Position numbers and translations under genes: made by a program
In this document: positions 34,649 through 44,296 of the stretch, in pieces
How the letters are laid out: each line of letters begins with the position of its first letter
How positions within the stretch are numbered: the first letter of the stretch is position 1
Assembly (NCBI GenBank): GCA_964600235.1
Contig: CAZRIV010000006.1
Location: 124,001 to 188,000, forward strand
DNA: 64,000 nucleotides
Direction: 5' to 3'
Source: MWEI01 sp964600235
GTDB lineage: Bacteria; Desulfobacterota; Desulfomonilia; UBA1062
The notes under the pieces: model-generated
The model's database searches: none
What the model saw: only the letters and a program-made list of their open reading frames with translations
Told to the model about the DNA's origin: nothing

Positions 34649-36169
34649 TCACTCAAGCAGATGTTTTAACGAGTTCGCATAGAACTCCAGGTAGTCTGCC
34701 TTAGCCACATTGATCACAGCATCGTGCCCCTGCACCGACACGATTCTTCTCCTCTTCAGGATATCGAGTGCAGCATGGATGGTTTCCTTTGTCTCTTCGG
34801 AAGCGATGAAGTCCTCCTCGAAGGCAAGGAGATCCTTCTTCCTGGATTCCTCTTCCTTCTCTTCCTTCAGGTGCGAGAGGACCATCTCGCTGCTCTCAAA
34901 GGCCTTGCCCAGGACGATCCTTCCCCCAGCCTCCATGATACGTAAACGCAACCGCGTCACCTGCACGGCAAGGTCGTCGAGGTTGACTTTCACCCTCTTA
35001 AACGAGATGAGAGCATGCGAAACGAGGCACACCGGGGTTACGGGCATGGTGGAGCCTATCCTTTGCAGGAGCATGTCTGCAAAGTTCTGCACGCGCGCGA
35101 GGCGGTCATGCCGCTCCAGGGTGAAGATGTCCTGCTCCTGTTCCTTGAGGAAGTGAGACAGTAATATCGGATCGCCGAAGCTCACACTGGCATAGCCGTG
35201 CTGCCTGAGCCTGCCGGAGAGGTACCTCGCCAGGTTTATCGTGAGCATGAACGGACTTTTCCCAATTATCCTCACCAGGGAGGCCATATTGCTCCTGAAA
35301 CCGCTCTTCTCACTGCCCGACTTCCACTCAGCTATGAGGGAGCGGTCTTCCAGTATCCAGTCGTAGCTGATGGATGCAGGCACAAAAACCAGTTCGCCGC
35401 TGAACCGGGGATTCGTCCTCACCTTTATGATGTAATCAAGTATGCCGATCTTTGCTTGCCGCATATTCCCGTCGCGTGAGAGGCCGCCCTCCAGGAATAT
35501 GCCCTGGGTCACGCCCATCAGGCTGATGAGCTGGACGTATTTTTCCAGGACCAGGTGGTAGAGCCGCTCCCGGTATCTGCGCCTGATGAAGTATGCGCCG
35601 AAAGACTTGAAGATGTACTCCAGAGGCCACACTCGCGCCCATTCGCCCACTGCATAGCTGAGCGATATCTGGCGTGCCAGCATGTAGGCCACCAGGATGT
35701 AGTCGATATTGCTGCGGTGGTTCATGACGAACACGATGACGCTGCCCTCGGGGATCCTCTCCAACTTCTTGGCGTTCTCAGAGTCGATGACCACCTCGTA
35801 GATGAGGTTTAAGATGAAGTTGGCCACCCAGTAGCCGATCTTGTAATAAGACAGCAGGTTGAAGGAAGGGACGATCTCGTCGATATACTCCTCCACCCGG
35901 TCTTCCACCTGGGTAATGCCAAGGTTTTTTTCATTTGCGTGTGCGATGATGGCCTCGTGGATCTCGGTGTCGTTCAGCAGTTCGTGCTTGACCACCACCT
36001 TGTGCATGAACTTGTAGTTGTCGAGACGGATGCGGTTATTCTCGATGAAGTCCTTGACGGATCTGGTGAACTGAGTTTTCAGGGAGGTTATGAGTATGGC
36101 GCGCAGTATTTCATAGACGATGATGATTCCCAGAGCAAAGAAGAGGTAGCTTATAACAGTCCCAAGCAT
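34649..36169 (-). CDS. Glycerol-3-phosphate O-acyltransferase, PlsB-like
   Basis: 506 residues with an N-terminal membrane helix and a PlsC-type acyltransferase domain at about 145-290. The catalytic motif HxxxxD reads NHRSNID, followed by FGAYFIRRRYRERLYH (motif II) and GIFLEGGLSRDGNM (motif III, FxEGxxSRxG). A C-terminal region of about 200 residues with HTH-like segments resembles the end of PlsB. It would add the first acyl chain in phospholipid synthesis at the inner membrane. Shorter than E. coli PlsB (about 800 residues), so a lysophosphatidate-type or other acceptor cannot be excluded. Divergent from the lipoprotein gene at 36398. Confidence 0.8.
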   Translation of the reverse strand: MLGTVISYLFFALGIIIVYEILRAILITSLKTQFTRSVKDFIENNRIRLDNYKFMHKVVVKHELLNDTEIHEAIIAHANEKNLGITQVEDRVEEYIDEIVPSFNLLSYYKIGYWVANFILNLIYEVVIDSENAKKLERIPEGSVIVFVMNHRSNIDYILVAYMLARQISLSYAVGEWARVWPLEYIFKSFGAYFIRRRYRERLYHLVLEKYVQLISLMGVTQGIFLEGGLSRDGNMRQAKIGILDYIIKVRTNPRFSGELVFVPASISYDWILEDRSLIAEWKSGSEKSGFRSNMASLVRIIGKSPFMLTINLARYLSGRLRQHGYASVSFGDPILLSHFLKEQEQDIFTLERHDRLARVQNFADMLLQRIGSTMPVTPVCLVSHALISFKRVKVNLDDLAVQVTRLRLRIMEAGGRIVLGKAFESSEMVLSHLKEEKEEESRKKDLLAFEEDFIASEETKETIHAALDILKRRRIVSVQGHDAVINVAKADYLEFYANSLKHLLE

Positions 36170-36397
36170 AATTCAGCGCATGCCCCTTTTCATAAGTACG
36201 CGTATATTTTAAGCCCGTTTTCTGCTAAGCTGAGCAGACGGAACACAGCAGAGGCGCTTCATGGCAACTGCGGCATTATCTCAAAGAATAAGGGACGCTC
36301 AGTTGATTTCAAGGATATGTTGCAATTGTTTAAATATCACCTCTTTATCGTGATATCTTTTTTTTCATGCTGCTATCTTTTAAGAGGTCTTTTTCGT

Positions 36398-37171
36398 ATG
36401 AAGAAAATGGGAGTTATAACAGGCGTTGTCCTCTTGCTGGCCTTCATATCGGGATGTGCATCATGGAAACCTGTCCCCCTGGATACGGGTTTCTGGCAGG
36501 GAAAAGGCAAGCGGGTGGGTGTGGCGTTTCTGGGCATTCCGCCTGCCGAAGTGCAGCTCAATGCGATGCCCCTGTCCATGGGCATGCACCCGAGTCCATT
36601 CGTCCTCGGGGGTACCTGGTGGGATTACCCCGGATATTCAGGCTGGCCCATGATCGTGTCCGAATCGAGGACTTTGCGCGATGCCTCAAGCCAACTGAAT
36701 GCCCGGGAGTTCATGGCAGTCGGGGGTCTTTTCGTGCAGGGACTCAAAGACAGGGGCTTTGATGCGTTCAGGGTGGAGCAGGCCATCGATGAAGGATCTC
36801 TGCCTCGTTTCAAGGGAGATGGCCTCGATGCAGTGTATGCATGCAGGGACTTCCGGGATATCAGCAAGGCGGCCGATGCGGATTATCTCATAGTGCTCGG
36901 GCTCGACAACTACGGAACAATGTGCAGGTATATCGACCTGAACAACTATGATGTAGAGGTGTATGTACATGCTCGGGGCTTCATGGTGGATGCGGCATCC
37001 AACAGGGTCCTCTGGCGTACCGGGGCATCAGTCGGTCATCTCAGTCGCACCGTGGACGCCCTCTGCTCCAGGCCCGACCATACACCCGTCATCCTGGGTG
37101 AGTTGGATGCACTCCTGAGGGAAGCGGCACAGGTAATCTCCCGGGAATTCTTTGAGGAAGGTCAGCCATGA
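36398..37171 (+). CDS. Uncharacterised lipoprotein
   Basis: 257 residues. Signal MKKMGVITGVVLLLAFISGC is a clear type II signal with lipobox ISGC at residue 20. The rest contains VGVAFLGIPPAEVQLN, ADADYLIVLGLDNYGTMCRY and VDAASNRVLWRTGASVGH, reminiscent of domains that calculate a periplasmic paralogue of CsgG/GNA1162-like lipoproteins, but I do not assign a family. AGAGG lies 11 bases before the ATG; an in-frame upstream extension is open but lacks a signal. Next gene 45 bases downstream. Confidence 0.75.
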   Translation: MKKMGVITGVVLLLAFISGCASWKPVPLDTGFWQGKGKRVGVAFLGIPPAEVQLNAMPLSMGMHPSPFVLGGTWWDYPGYSGWPMIVSESRTLRDASSQLNAREFMAVGGLFVQGLKDRGFDAFRVEQAIDEGSLPRFKGDGLDAVYACRDFRDISKAADADYLIVLGLDNYGTMCRYIDLNNYDVEVYVHARGFMVDAASNRVLWRTGASVGHLSRTVDALCSRPDHTPVILGELDALLREAAQVISREFFEEGQP

Positions 37172-37216
37172 CCTCCTTCTTGATTTTAATCCGGGGGCGT
37201 ATTATCGGTGTGAGTT

Positions 37217-37579
37217 ATGGAAACCATTGAACTGAGCAACGGAGTGGTCCTGGAGATTGTCGACAAATCATCGGTCCTTTCGGGTGACCTCCACATGGTT
37301 CACCTGGAGGTCACCACCGTCGTGGCGCTTGATAAAAAGGACACCGAACTTCTGCACTATTGCCCCAGCGGCAGGCTCAGGATGACCAGGGTCCTCAAGA
37401 AATCGGCGGTCCACGGACGGGACCTCCAGGAGGTGAGGACTTCTCTGAAGGAATCCTTTCTGAACACCAACAGGCCCTACATGGTGCATCCCAAGTTCAT
37501 CAGCAGGTTCAAGCACACCTGCCTCATCACATACCGGGAACAGGAAGAGAAAGCCCGTTCAGGCCCCCATGAAGAGTGA
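37217..37579 (+). CDS. Hypothetical protein overlapping mutS
   Basis: 120 residues, soluble, no recognised domain. It has a beta-rich first half (IELSNGVVLEIVDKSS, VHLEVTTVVAL) and a conserved-looking second half with RPYMVHPKFISRFKHTCLIT. Its last 11 bases overlap the start of mutS, so the two are likely translated together. The association with mutS may be only transcriptional. Confidence 0.6.
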   Translation: METIELSNGVVLEIVDKSSVLSGDLHMVHLEVTTVVALDKKDTELLHYCPSGRLRMTRVLKKSAVHGRDLQEVRTSLKESFLNTNRPYMVHPKFISRFKHTCLITYREQEEKARSGPHEE

Positions 37580-40139
37580 GAACAATCTCACCCCCATGAT
37601 GCAGCAGTATCTCGAGATCAAGAGGGACTGCCGCGACACCATCCTTTTCTACCGCATGGGGGACTTCTACGAGATGTTCTACGACGATGCCGTCAAGGCG
37701 TCTTCGATCCTGGGCCTTGCGCTGACCACCAGGGACAAGAACAAGGAGAATCCCGTGCCCATGTGCGGCCTGCCTTATCACAGCGCATCGTCCTACATAT
37801 CCCGGCTCATCAGGGCGGGCCATAAGGTCGCCATCTGCGAGCAGTCGGAATCGTCAAGCGCAGCCAAAGGCCTGGTGCACCGGGAGGTGGTCCGCGTCAT
37901 AACACCGGGTCTCATTGTGGAAGACGACCATCTCAGCCGGGAGAGGGCCAACTACCTCATGGCAGTGAGCATGGGGAGAGGGAATGTGGCCTACGGCATT
38001 GCCTTCATCGACATATCCACCGGAGACTTCAGGGTCACCGAGGTTACATCCCCACAAGACTTGGCCGCAGAGATCTTCAGGGTGAGCCCCAGCGAGGTCC
38101 TCTGTGCCGATAAGGACATCATACCCCGGGGCCTGCTCCTCACCGACTTTGACCAGGCCAGTTCATCTGAAAGGGCAGGGCAGCTCCTCAGCAGCCATTT
38201 CGGCACAATAACCATGGATGGATACGGCCTCAAAGACGCCCCCATGGCCCTCATTGCCGCCGGCATGGTGCTGGAATACGTGAAGCAGACCCACAAGGCC
38301 GTATTGCCGAATATCACCGTGCTGAAGCGATATAACCCCGGTCGGTTCATGATGCTGGGCCCCACCACCACGCGCAACCTGGAGCTCTTCGATGCCATCT
38401 CCGGCGTCAAGGAGCACACGCTGTTCGCACTCATCAACCATACCCGGACCTCCATGGGCGCGCGCATGCTTGCCGACTGGATATCGTTTCCACTCATGGA
38501 TGTTTCCGAGATCGACAAAAGGCTTGAAGCCCAGGAAGCGGTTCTGGCAAGGGAGCAGGGACTCGATGCACTGCGGGAGGGGTTCGGCGGCATACCCGAC
38601 ATGGAGCGGATCATCGGCCGTATCTCAAGCGGCTCTGTAAGCCCGAGGGACATGAGGGCCCTCTCGGATGGCCTTGAGCGGGTGCCCGGTATCATAGCCC
38701 TGCTCGAGGATTTCAGCACCCCTTTGCTCAACGAGATCAAGGAGGGGATCGACCCTCTGGGTGAACTCAGGGATAAGATATCCCATACCCTTGTAGAGGT
38801 GCCTCCGCTTCGCCTGATGGACGGCAACGTGATTGAGAAGGGCGTGGATGCGGATCTGGACGAGTTGAGAAGCCTGCGCAAGGACTCCAGACAGTGGATA
38901 GCCTCGCTTGAGACAAAGGAACGCTCAGCCACGGGGATCAACACCCTGAAGATAAGCTACAACAAGGTCTTCGGTTATTATATCGAGATCACCAAGGCGA
39001 ATATGGCCAAGGTGCCTGATTCCTACATCCGAAAACAGACGCTTCTGAACACTGAACGGTACATCACCCCCGAACTGAAGGAATACGAGGCCAAGCTGCT
39101 GGGTGCCCAGGATGCCATCGCTTCAATCGAGCAGAGAATATTCAGGGAGCTCAGGGAATTCGTACTGCCATTCATCCCGAGGCTGCAGGGCACTGTCCGC
39201 TCCCTTGCCTGCCTGGATGTGCTCGGGAGCCTCGCGTGGGTGGCCCGCCAGAACGGTTATGTGCGCCCTGAGATAGTGAACGACAGGCGCATCGAGATCG
39301 TATCGGGCAGGCACCCTGTGGTGGAAAAGGTTCTTAAATCAGGCGAATTCGTGCCCAATGATTGCTCATTCGATCCCGGGCGGGACACCATCCATGTCAT
39401 CACCGGGCCCAACATGGCGGGCAAGTCGACCTACATGCGCCAGGTGGCGTTGATCTGCCTCATGGCCCAGATGGGATCGTTCGTGCCGGCAAAGAAGGCA
39501 TCCATAGGACTTGTGGACAGGATATTCACCCGGATCGGGGCGCTGGACAATCTGTCTGCCGGCCAGAGTACCTTTCTGGTCGAGATGAGCGAGACAGCCG
39601 ATATCCTCAACAATGCCACTAATTTGAGCCTGGTGATCTTGGACGAGATCGGCAGGGGTACCTCCACCTACGACGGCATGTCATTAGCATGGGCTGTAGC
39701 GGAATATCTGGACGAGCATCGCGTGCGGACATTCTTTGCCACTCACTACCACGAACTTGCCGACCTGTCCCGGCGGCACAAGGGGATCAAAAACTATCAC
39801 CTGGCCGTAGAGGAGAGCGGCAACGATGTGGTTTTTCTCAGGCTTCTCAAGCGGGGTGCCATAGGCAGGAGCTATGGCATCTACGTGGCGCGGCTTGCGG
39901 GCATTCCCGAAACAGTGGTGGAGAAGGCCAGGGCCGTGCTCGCCGCCATAAGCTCCAAGGCAAGGACCCTGCCCGTGGTTCATCAGGCAGCACCAATCCA
40001 GGCCAACCTTTTTGAAGACGAGGGTTCAACTATTGTTGATGAAATCTTGAAGACCGACCCCAATACGCTCACCCCCCTTCAGGCCCTGAATTTCCTCCAC
40101 CATCTCAGGGAAATGATTTCAAAAGGTGATTCTCACTAA
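37569..40139 (+). CDS. mutS: DNA mismatch repair protein MutS
   Basis: 856 residues, the full length of bacterial MutS. The N-terminal mismatch-binding domain has ILFYRMGDFYEMF with the Phe-x-Glu reading residues. The connector, lever and clamp domains follow. The ATPase at about 590-800 has Walker A TGPNMAGKST, then LSAGQSTFLVEM, Walker B VILDEIGRGTSTYDG and ATHYHEL. The C-terminal tail is short and ends in LTPLQALNFLHHLREM, the tetramerisation-like helix. MutS recognises mispairs and recruits MutL; mutL is not in the window. No truncation seen. Confidence 0.97.
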   Translation: MKSENNLTPMMQQYLEIKRDCRDTILFYRMGDFYEMFYDDAVKASSILGLALTTRDKNKENPVPMCGLPYHSASSYISRLIRAGHKVAICEQSESSSAAKGLVHREVVRVITPGLIVEDDHLSRERANYLMAVSMGRGNVAYGIAFIDISTGDFRVTEVTSPQDLAAEIFRVSPSEVLCADKDIIPRGLLLTDFDQASSSERAGQLLSSHFGTITMDGYGLKDAPMALIAAGMVLEYVKQTHKAVLPNITVLKRYNPGRFMMLGPTTTRNLELFDAISGVKEHTLFALINHTRTSMGARMLADWISFPLMDVSEIDKRLEAQEAVLAREQGLDALREGFGGIPDMERIIGRISSGSVSPRDMRALSDGLERVPGIIALLEDFSTPLLNEIKEGIDPLGELRDKISHTLVEVPPLRLMDGNVIEKGVDADLDELRSLRKDSRQWIASLETKERSATGINTLKISYNKVFGYYIEITKANMAKVPDSYIRKQTLLNTERYITPELKEYEAKLLGAQDAIASIEQRIFRELREFVLPFIPRLQGTVRSLACLDVLGSLAWVARQNGYVRPEIVNDRRIEIVSGRHPVVEKVLKSGEFVPNDCSFDPGRDTIHVITGPNMAGKSTYMRQVALICLMAQMGSFVPAKKASIGLVDRIFTRIGALDNLSAGQSTFLVEMSETADILNNATNLSLVILDEIGRGTSTYDGMSLAWAVAEYLDEHRVRTFFATHYHELADLSRRHKGIKNYHLAVEESGNDVVFLRLLKRGAIGRSYGIYVARLAGIPETVVEKARAVLAAISSKARTLPVVHQAAPIQANLFEDEGSTIVDEILKTDPNTLTPLQALNFLHHLREMISKGDSH

Positions 40140-40184
40140 AGATTGTTCGGGTTTTTTCCGAGAACATAATGGGAAGAGGCCCGA

Positions 40185-41399
40185 ATGATGAAGGACACCG
40201 ATATCAGAACATTAGCGCGTAAGAGCGGCATGCCGTATATTGACATATCCCGTGAAGCCCCGGACCCCAGGTGTCTTAAGTTGCTGAAGCAGGTGCTTGC
40301 AAGGGATTATACCAGCCTTCCCATACGCTTCCTGGGAGACGGCGTGCTGGTGGCTATTGCAGATCCTGAACTGAAGGATCTCATCAGCACCTTGAGCACC
40401 CATATTGGCAGGAAGGTTTATCCGGCACTAGCGGACGGAGAGGCCATCAAGAAGGCTATAGATATACATTACCCCAACGGCAGAGAAGTAGGGGCGCTGC
40501 AGGAAAAAGGCATGATTCGGGCAAGCAGGACCATTTCCATCATTTCCAACAAGGGCGGGGTTGGGAAGACCCATGTCGCCATGAACCTGGCAAAGGTTCT
40601 GAGCAGTTTCAAGAAAAAGGTATTGCTCATCGATGCAGACTTAGGCAATGCTGACATCTCAAACAAGCTTGCCCTTTTCCCCGAATATACACTCTATGAT
40701 TTCATGCTCGGTGATGTGGACCTGGAAAACATGATTGAAAAGACCTCCCTTGGCTTTGATCTGATCGCAGGGAGCTCGGGAGAGTTCAAGCTGGCGAATA
40801 TCAATTATATCCAGCGCTCCAAGTTCATCAGGAATTTCAGAAAAATAAGCGAGAAGTATGATTTCACCATCTTCGATCTGAGCGCAGGCATCACGACCAC
40901 GGTGCTCGATTTCGCCCTGGCCTCGGACGAGATACTCGTGATCACGACCCCTCAGGACATTATCGCCGGATATGCCTGCATAAAGGCATCGTTCCAGCAG
41001 TTCATGGCCATAGAAGAAAAGCTTATGGAAAAGGTCGAGTTCTACAAGCCCATAAAGGTCTATAGACCCTGGATAGTCATGAACCAGATCGCGAACCTCA
41101 ACCAGGGGATATTCATATTCAACAGGATATGCCAGACCGCAGACGAACGGATAAACAACCTGGAATCCCTCTTTTCCGTCAAACCTGAATATCTTGGCGG
41201 GGTGCTTTTTGACAAGGACACTATCCGCGCAGCGGAGACGCAGAGAAAGCCGTTCACCATCGTCAATCCAAAGAGCAGGCCCTCCCAGTGTCTGGAATAC
41301 CTCGGAAGGGTAGTCATGGATCCGCCGGAACTCAGGACATACAATCAGGAACTCAAGAGCGGACTGAGTCGTTTCGCCATGATATTAGGCATGAGTTAA
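40185..41399 (+). CDS. MinD/ParA-type ATPase with N-terminal MshEN (GspE N) domain
   Basis: 404 residues. Residues about 3-100 resemble the MshEN/GspE N-terminal domain (RFLGDGVLVAIADPELKDLI, and the initial PYIDIS with a late DIHYP end), known in some proteins to bind c-di-GMP or partner NTPases. The rest is a MinD-type ATPase: deviant Walker A SNKGGVGKTHVAMNLAK at about 120, LLIDADLGNADIS, FDLSAGITTTVLDFALASDE, and a Rossmann end. FlhG is an alternative, but FlhG lacks such an N domain. The combination suggests a positioning ATPase for a pilus or motility system. It follows mutS by 45 bases without evident link. Confidence 0.8.
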   Translation: MMKDTDIRTLARKSGMPYIDISREAPDPRCLKLLKQVLARDYTSLPIRFLGDGVLVAIADPELKDLISTLSTHIGRKVYPALADGEAIKKAIDIHYPNGREVGALQEKGMIRASRTISIISNKGGVGKTHVAMNLAKVLSSFKKKVLLIDADLGNADISNKLALFPEYTLYDFMLGDVDLENMIEKTSLGFDLIAGSSGEFKLANINYIQRSKFIRNFRKISEKYDFTIFDLSAGITTTVLDFALASDEILVITTPQDIIAGYACIKASFQQFMAIEEKLMEKVEFYKPIKVYRPWIVMNQIANLNQGIFIFNRICQTADERINNLESLFSVKPEYLGGVLFDKDTIRAAETQRKPFTIVNPKSRPSQCLEYLGRVVMDPPELRTYNQELKSGLSRFAMILGMS

Positions 41400-41464
41400 G
41401 AAGAACTCCTTAAGGGAATATCTTTTAGCCCGATAAGTAACAATAAGAAGAAGGGACGCTTCAT

Positions 41465-41653
41465 ATGAGAATGGAAGAGTACAGGGAAGGACTCGTGAAC
41501 AAGTGGGAAGAAGTAAGGCCCGTGGTGATCTATTTCGCGGGAGAAAGGTTTGTGGTGGAATATGACGAGCATCACAATCCTCTCCTGGCCCCGGCCGTAG
41601 CCATGGTGCATTCCTACCTGGGCAACCTGGACCTCACCAAGACAGATAATTGA
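41465..41653 (+). CDS. Small hypothetical protein
   Basis: 62 residues, MRMEEYREGLVNKWEEVRPV... with VVIYFAGERFVVEYDEHHNP in the middle. AGGGA lies 10 bases upstream of the ATG. No known domain. It follows the MinD-type gene by 65 bases and is closed by a hairpin terminator, so it may be co-transcribed with it. Confidence 0.5.
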   Translation: MRMEEYREGLVNKWEEVRPVVIYFAGERFVVEYDEHHNPLLAPAVAMVHSYLGNLDLTKTDN

Positions 41654-41665
41654 TCTCAACTGAAT

Positions 41666-41714
41666 GGGCCTGGCATTATGCCGGGCCTATCAATCGCGTA
41701 TCTTTTTTTATTTT
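41666..41714 (+). terminator. Rho-independent-type terminator
   Basis: GGCCTGGCA (41667-41675) pairs with TGCCGGGCC (41679-41687) around a 3-base loop with one G-T pair; a T-rich tract follows at 41702-41714, somewhat distant. Ends the MinD-type/small-gene unit. Confidence 0.5.
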
Positions 41715-41728
41715 CTTCAATCCCGGCC

Positions 41729-41757
41729 TTGATATATTGACCGGTCTCATTTATTCT
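41729..41757 (+). promoter_or_regulatory. Sigma-70-like promoter for the response regulator gene
   Basis: TTGATA (41729-41734) and TATTCT (41752-41757) with 17-base spacing. The predicted start at about 41764 would leave almost no leader before ATG 41769, so the internal ATG at 41778 may be used. Confidence 0.35.
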
Positions 41758-41768
41758 TAAATTTATAT

Positions 41769-42461
41769 ATGAAATCCATGGCCTCCCAGGAACCCAGGAG
41801 AGTTCTGGTCATCGATGACGATGAAGGGGACTGCTACCTGGTTGAAGACATACTCAGTGAAGACGGCATCAAAGTCGATATAGCCATCGGCGGAGAGATG
41901 GGTATACGGCTTCTGTCCGAGAGGGAATACCCCGTAGTGGTAACTGATCTCAGGATGCCCGACATCGACGGTATGGCGATCATCGATTATGTCCGGAAGC
42001 GCCGCATGAACACCCTCATCGTGGTCATAACAGGTTATGCAACGATTGACAGTGTGATTGTCGCACTGCGGGCAGGTGCTTACGATTACATCATCAAGCC
42101 CTTCAGCGCCGATCTGCTCAAGTTCACCGTAAGGAGGGCCTACGATTACATAACCATTCGTGATGAACAGGATAGACTCAAATATTTTGAGATGGTCAAT
42201 CAGCTCGCCACTACGACCGCCCATGAGGTCTTCCAGCCGCTCACCGTCCTCATGGGGGAAGCCAGCGCCATCACGAAGGGCGCAGACGGGGAGAAAGCAA
42301 GAGAAATGGCACAGCAGATATTGACCGAAGCCAGAAAGATACGTGATATCATAAGGAAGATGGAGAATCTCCATGATTACGTCACAAAATCATTTCCCGG
42401 GGGGCACACTATCCTGGATATTGAGAAGGGATCGAACGGGACGGGTGGAACCGAAGAATAA
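41769..42461 (+). CDS. Response regulator with HisKA-like H-box helix, no kinase domain
   Basis: 230 residues. The receiver domain (about 10-125) has acidic pair DDDEG, phosphoacceptor Asp in VVVTDLRMPDIDGM, the Thr in ITGYAT and Lys in IIKPF. After it, YFEMVNQLATTTAHEVFQPL looks like the DHp H-box of histidine kinases (His about 153), with ILTEARKIRDIIRKME completing a helix pair. No HATPase domain follows and the frame ends at 42461. It may serve as a phosphotransfer or docking protein, or be the truncated front half of a hybrid. Stands between unrelated genes. Confidence 0.82.
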   Translation: MKSMASQEPRRVLVIDDDEGDCYLVEDILSEDGIKVDIAIGGEMGIRLLSEREYPVVVTDLRMPDIDGMAIIDYVRKRRMNTLIVVITGYATIDSVIVALRAGAYDYIIKPFSADLLKFTVRRAYDYITIRDEQDRLKYFEMVNQLATTTAHEVFQPLTVLMGEASAITKGADGEKAREMAQQILTEARKIRDIIRKMENLHDYVTKSFPGGHTILDIEKGSNGTGGTEE

Positions 42462-42545
42462 GGGAGAACACGGAAGAAGGGAGCAGGTTCTTTTGCGATT
42501 TGTCGAGATATACGCTACAGGTTCCACATTGCTTTTTCTATACAG

Positions 42546-43673
42546 ATGACGAAGGTTCTTCTCCCGATAATTCTTGCCGCATGTGCTGTTCCCGTTGCCT
42601 GTACTGCCGCTGAGAGATCCGTACCCTTGAATACTGAAGTGGAGACCCTTTCTGTCAGTTTTAATGATGAGGTTATCAAGTGTTTTTGTCTGCTCATTGA
42701 CGCCCGTTCTCGAGAAGAGAAGGCCGTTGACGACGAAAGAGGACATCTGGCAGGCCCGGTCATCGTTTTTTTTCAGGGGCATGCACAGAGGCCTGACGAT
42801 GCATATGAGTTCACCGGCAATCTCGCATTATTAAGCAGGTCGGGAATCGTGATCGTACCTGTATGTGACACCCCGTATGGTTCCGATAATGCCTACCATG
42901 GAGACCAGGGCAAGGATGTCGTTCTCATGGAGCTGGTGCGCCATGTGCTTGCCCGTGAAGGTCTGAGGGTGAGCGGATTCGAACCCGTAACCGGCATGAG
43001 GGTGCTTGTGAACGGTGTGAGCGTAACCCATGAGAAGGACGCAAAGGAGACGAAAATCATCCCGATAGGGTGGTCCCATGGGGGCATCCTGGCACGCCGC
43101 TGTGCCCATGCATACAAGGCATCGGTAAGTTCCCTCGGGCAGGTCTGCCCTGCAGGCTACGAAGCATGGGGCTCCTGGGGCATCACCCGGAGGTTTGCGG
43201 GCGAGAGTCTGAGGATTGTCTCAAGGATGGGAAACGGGCAATCAGGACAGACCTTGAAGTCGGCCTGGGGTTTTCTTAAGGGTTTTGCCGGAGATCTTTC
43301 CCGGTCTGTCCCGGCGGCGGTTGTAAACCTTCATCCCGGGAAGCTCTTGCGAATTTTCAAGGATATCAAAGACTGTACCGTGTACTGTGACAGTACTAAG
43401 TTCACGGCATCTCATCTGGAACGGATCTCAGTAATCTTCGGGCGCGACGATTCCTGCATGAGCCCCGAGAGGCAACTAGGCATCAAGGATCCTGATGATA
43501 TTACCAGAGAGGATTTACAGCGGTTTCAGACGACCTTCTTTTCGGATGTGAACATGACAGACGGCATTTTGAAATTACGAATACTTCCCGGCACGCACCT
43601 GGCACCTGTGACCCATAATGGGCAGTATGCCAGGACCTTGCTTGCCGATCTGGGAGAACTGGCAGGGAACTGA
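42546..43673 (+). CDS. Secreted alpha/beta hydrolase
   Basis: 375 residues, N-terminal signal ending near the CTAAE region. The nucleophile elbow is GWSHGG (Ser between Trp and His) at about residue 180. A lid-like helical section SWGITRRFAGESLRIVSRMG follows, then ILPGTHLAPVTHNGQ near the C-terminus may contain the catalytic His. Esterase or lipase activity is likely but the substrate is unknown. The following nuclease gene starts 9 bases after the stop behind GAGGAGG, so both are probably translated from one mRNA. Confidence 0.72.
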   Translation: MTKVLLPIILAACAVPVACTAAERSVPLNTEVETLSVSFNDEVIKCFCLLIDARSREEKAVDDERGHLAGPVIVFFQGHAQRPDDAYEFTGNLALLSRSGIVIVPVCDTPYGSDNAYHGDQGKDVVLMELVRHVLAREGLRVSGFEPVTGMRVLVNGVSVTHEKDAKETKIIPIGWSHGGILARRCAHAYKASVSSLGQVCPAGYEAWGSWGITRRFAGESLRIVSRMGNGQSGQTLKSAWGFLKGFAGDLSRSVPAAVVNLHPGKLLRIFKDIKDCTVYCDSTKFTASHLERISVIFGRDDSCMSPERQLGIKDPDDITREDLQRFQTTFFSDVNMTDGILKLRILPGTHLAPVTHNGQYARTLLADLGELAGN

Positions 43674-43682
43674 GGAGGTTGT

Positions 43683-44165
43683 ATGGGTCGGCCTATGGGT
43701 ATACCCAGGAATGCACTCATCCCATTGATATCCATAACCATAATACTTCTGCTCGGAATCTGCCATGTGGTAGGCGCTTCGAGGACCCATGTCGTGATGC
43801 ATGTTTTTGACGGTGATACCATAAGGTTGGATGACGGCAGGAAGATCAGGTTGATAGGCGTAGACGCACCTGAAGTTAAATCTCCCTACAGTGAACAGGA
43901 GCCATTCGGACAGGAGAGCAAGGATTATCTGTCTTCACTCATATTGCATAAGAAGGTTACGATTACCTTGGGAGACCCTTCAATTGACAAGTTTGGAAGG
44001 ACCCTCGCCTATGTGAGACTGGGGGACGTACTGGTGAACGGACGCATCATCCGTGACGGATGGGCAAGATCTTATAAAAGATTCCATCATCCATTTCGTG
44101 ACTTGTTCTCGGTCTACGAACGTGAAGCGAGATCTCAGGGATTGGGATTGTGGAAAGGGAAATAG
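43683..44165 (+). CDS. Secreted thermonuclease-like protein (SNase domain)
   Basis: 160 residues. An N-terminal membrane helix/signal is followed by an SNase domain: VFDGDTIRLDDGRKIRLIGV then DAPE, the Ca2+/catalytic set, later DKFGRTLAYV and RSYKRFHHPFRDLFSVYERE with the Arg-rich active-site end, and EAR-SQGLGLWK. Staphylococcal-type nucleases of this length are periplasmic or exported. AGGAGG precedes the ATG. Downstream of the alpha/beta hydrolase gene. Confidence 0.9.
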   Translation: MGRPMGIPRNALIPLISITIILLLGICHVVGASRTHVVMHVFDGDTIRLDDGRKIRLIGVDAPEVKSPYSEQEPFGQESKDYLSSLILHKKVTITLGDPSIDKFGRTLAYVRLGDVLVNGRIIRDGWARSYKRFHHPFRDLFSVYEREARSQGLGLWKGK

Positions 44166-44296
44166 ATATGATGTGGGTTACATGGTATGAATTGAGATAA
44201 TTAATTTAATTGATTCGGATAGGATTTACCAGATTATGGTGCCGGCCAGGGGCTGTATTCACCAGGCCTTTCTGTTTCGGAGGTTCATGCCTGAAT

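Noticed and set aside
40185..41399. FlhG assignment for the MinD-type ATPase
   Set aside because: The extra MshEN-like N domain and absence of flhF or flhA nearby do not fit FlhG.
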